Below, one piece after another: positions 63,078 to 64,000 of a DNA stretch of 64,000 bases; positions within the stretch are counted from its first letter, which is position 1; every line of letters starts with the position of its first letter. Made by a program: the position numbers and the translations under genes. The stretch spans positions 1,170,001 through 1,234,000 of the forward strand of contig NZ_JAGA01000002.1 of NCBI RefSeq assembly GCF_000526415.1. Reading direction: 5' to 3'. The stretch is from Kallotenue papyrolyticum (GTDB lineage: Bacteria; Chloroflexota; Chloroflexia; Chloroflexales; Kallotenuaceae). The notes beneath the pieces are model-generated. The model worked only from the letters and a program-made list of their open reading frames with translations. It did no database searches and was not told the DNA's origin.

Positions 63078-64000
63078 ATGCTCAAGATACGCGAGCGACA
63101 ACAGAAGCGCAGACAGCGATCGTTCTGGTCAATCAGCAACCAACTGCGCTACGGCATCGTGCTGCTGGTCGTGCTGGCCGTGGCGCTGACCGGTGCGGTG
63201 GCGACCAGGATTGGAATGCATAATCAGTCCGCGCAGATCGAGCGCACCCTGAATGCTCAGAGCACAGCCGCTGCCACGCAACTGGCGGCCTATACCGAGG
63301 ATCTGCAGGGCCGGCTGCGCTATCTGTCACGCATCTCCGGGCTGGTGGAGCTGCCTGCCACTGCCCAGGAGCGCATGCTGCAGGGGTTGATACGGCAGAA
63401 TGAGGCGTATGAGCTGGCAGCGCTGGTGGATGCCGACGGCCGGGTGCTGGCGGCGGTTGCGCCCGCCGGTGTGGACATCCCAACGACCATGCGCGACACG
63501 GCAGCCTTTGAGTCGTCCGCGCGGCGCGGCGAGGATTTTGTTGGGCCGGTCGAGCAAACCCTGGCTGCCGACGGTACGCGCTTTCCAACCGTGATGCTGG
63601 CTGTGCCGGTGCGCGATCAGCAGGATCAGATTGCCGGAGCATTGATCGCGCGGGTTAATCTGCGCTTCCTGTGGTTCATTGTCTCGGAGGTGGATGTAGG
63701 CGCGGGTGGGTACGCCTATATCGTCGATACGCGCAACATGGTCATCGCGCGCACCGGCGCCCAGATGGAAACCTTCGAGCCGGAGCCGTTGGATCGCCAT
63801 CCTGATGTGCAACAGGTGCTTTATGATCAGGCGCCGGCTAACGCACCGTACACCGGCCTGCTGGGTCAGCGGGTGCTGGGCGTGCACCGCTTCGTGCCCG
63901 GGCTGTCCTGGTACATTGTCGTCGAATTGCCGGTGAGCACAGCCTACGCTCCGATTCGTGCGATGACGGTCAGTATGGGAGGCGTGCTGGCCGCGATTGT
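63078..64000 (+). CDS. Cache-domain membrane sensor (N-terminal part; runs off right edge)
   Basis: From an ATG with GGGAGG upstream, 307 residues are visible and remain open at the edge. A basic start, one helix (LRYGIVLLVVLAVALTGAVATRIG), then an extracytoplasmic dCache-like region: ARTLNAQST-type helix, QGRLRYLSRISGLVELPATAQERMLQGLIRQNEAYELAALVDADGRVLAA, and GGYAYIVDTRNMVIARTGAQME. It ends near a second helix starting IRAMTVSMGGVLAAI. Next would be a chemoreceptor, kinase or cyclase output. Output type cannot be seen. Confidence 0.8.
   Translation, partial: MLKIRERQQKRRQRSFWSISNQLRYGIVLLVVLAVALTGAVATRIGMHNQSAQIERTLNAQSTAAATQLAAYTEDLQGRLRYLSRISGLVELPATAQERMLQGLIRQNEAYELAALVDADGRVLAAVAPAGVDIPTTMRDTAAFESSARRGEDFVGPVEQTLAADGTRFPTVMLAVPVRDQQDQIAGALIARVNLRFLWFIVSEVDVGAGGYAYIVDTRNMVIARTGAQMETFEPEPLDRHPDVQQVLYDQAPANAPYTGLLGQRVLGVHRFVPGLSWYIVVELPVSTAYAPIRAMTVSMGGVLAAI

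Noticed and set aside
1-64000. Prophage or insertion sequence
   Set aside because: No transposase, integrase, phage structural gene or attachment-site duplication was seen; genes are housekeeping or metabolic with uniform composition.

Overview
The window is about 65% GC and gene-dense, with many start/stop overlaps of the ATGA type. It reads as an ordinary bacterial chromosome, not a plasmid, phage or island. Gene content suggests a diderm-like or atypical aerobic bacterium of the Chloroflexota (Chloroflexia). The hints are lipoproteins, an archaeal-type ATP-dependent DNA ligase, UvsE, a GH130 sugar locus, two GlsB/YeaQ membrane proteins and the form of the RNase P RNA. The taxonomic call is an inference; no 16S or other decisive marker is present.

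Layout. 1-3.6 kb (-): start of a glycosyltransferase, an SDR, coaE and an ABC-F ATPase. 3.7-6.5 kb (-): a GAF/PAS histidine kinase and two GlsB-type membrane proteins. 6.7-9.1 kb (+): mtnP and a Wzx/MATE-type flippase. 9.2-10.1 kb (-): two stand-alone receiver proteins. 10.6-14.4 kb (-): a mini-protein, a coupled uracil-DNA glycosylase/uvsE pair, and an ECF sigma factor overlapping an unusual zinc-finger/bactofilin-like membrane anti-sigma candidate. 14.5-16.8 kb: a HAD nucleotidase (+), a small probable lipoprotein (-), and the unit tRNA-Glu, tRNA-Gly, rnpB (-). The RNase P RNA gene is not covered by any real ORF. It is recognised from a 13-bp P1 pairing, P4 with its bulged U, and long matches to the conserved core.

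16.9-23.6 kb (+): a membrane protein, a DinB-like protein, two methyltransferases, an amine oxidase, an M28 peptidase and an MFS carrier. 23.6-24.4 kb: a non-coding island of palindromic and direct repeats. 24.4-27.4 kb (+): an acidic orphan protein, asnS and an M29 aminopeptidase. 27.4-29.5 kb (-): a HAD/O-methyltransferase/FGE-like operon. 29.7-34.4 kb (+): a minimal chemosensory operon (CheW, CheW-like, MCP, CheA-REC). 34.4-35.3 kb (+): a DUF4395/thioredoxin pair behind a long dyad operator. 35.3-37.2 kb: cyclophilin, HU, tRNA-Gly(CCC) and a winged-helix protein.

37.4-46.7 kb (+): a sugar-utilisation locus with a LacI regulator and its operator, an ABC binding lipoprotein, two permeases, a large secreted alpha/alpha-barrel + CBM9-like lipoprotein, a Gfo/Idh/MocA dehydrogenase and a GH130 enzyme. 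It probably imports and breaks down beta-mannosides. 46.9-54.1 kb: an ATP-dependent ligase (+), then panD, an ABC exporter pair, an LCAT-like hydrolase and gatB (-), then a decayed luciferase-like monooxygenase fragment. 54.5-57.2 kb (+): a cysteine desulfurase, a BNR propeller and a VPI-repeat membrane protein. 57.2-63 kb: a diguanylate cyclase (-), a GT39-like membrane protein (+), a half-size EamA transporter, DUF488, AlkA and a thioredoxin-reductase-like flavoprotein (-). 63-64 kb (+): a Cache-domain sensor running off the right edge behind a structured leader.

The most unusual items are the tRNA-tRNA-rnpB transcription unit, the palindrome island at 23.7-24.36 kb, the ECF sigma/bactofilin-like anti-sigma pair, and the operator in front of the DUF4395-thioredoxin operon.
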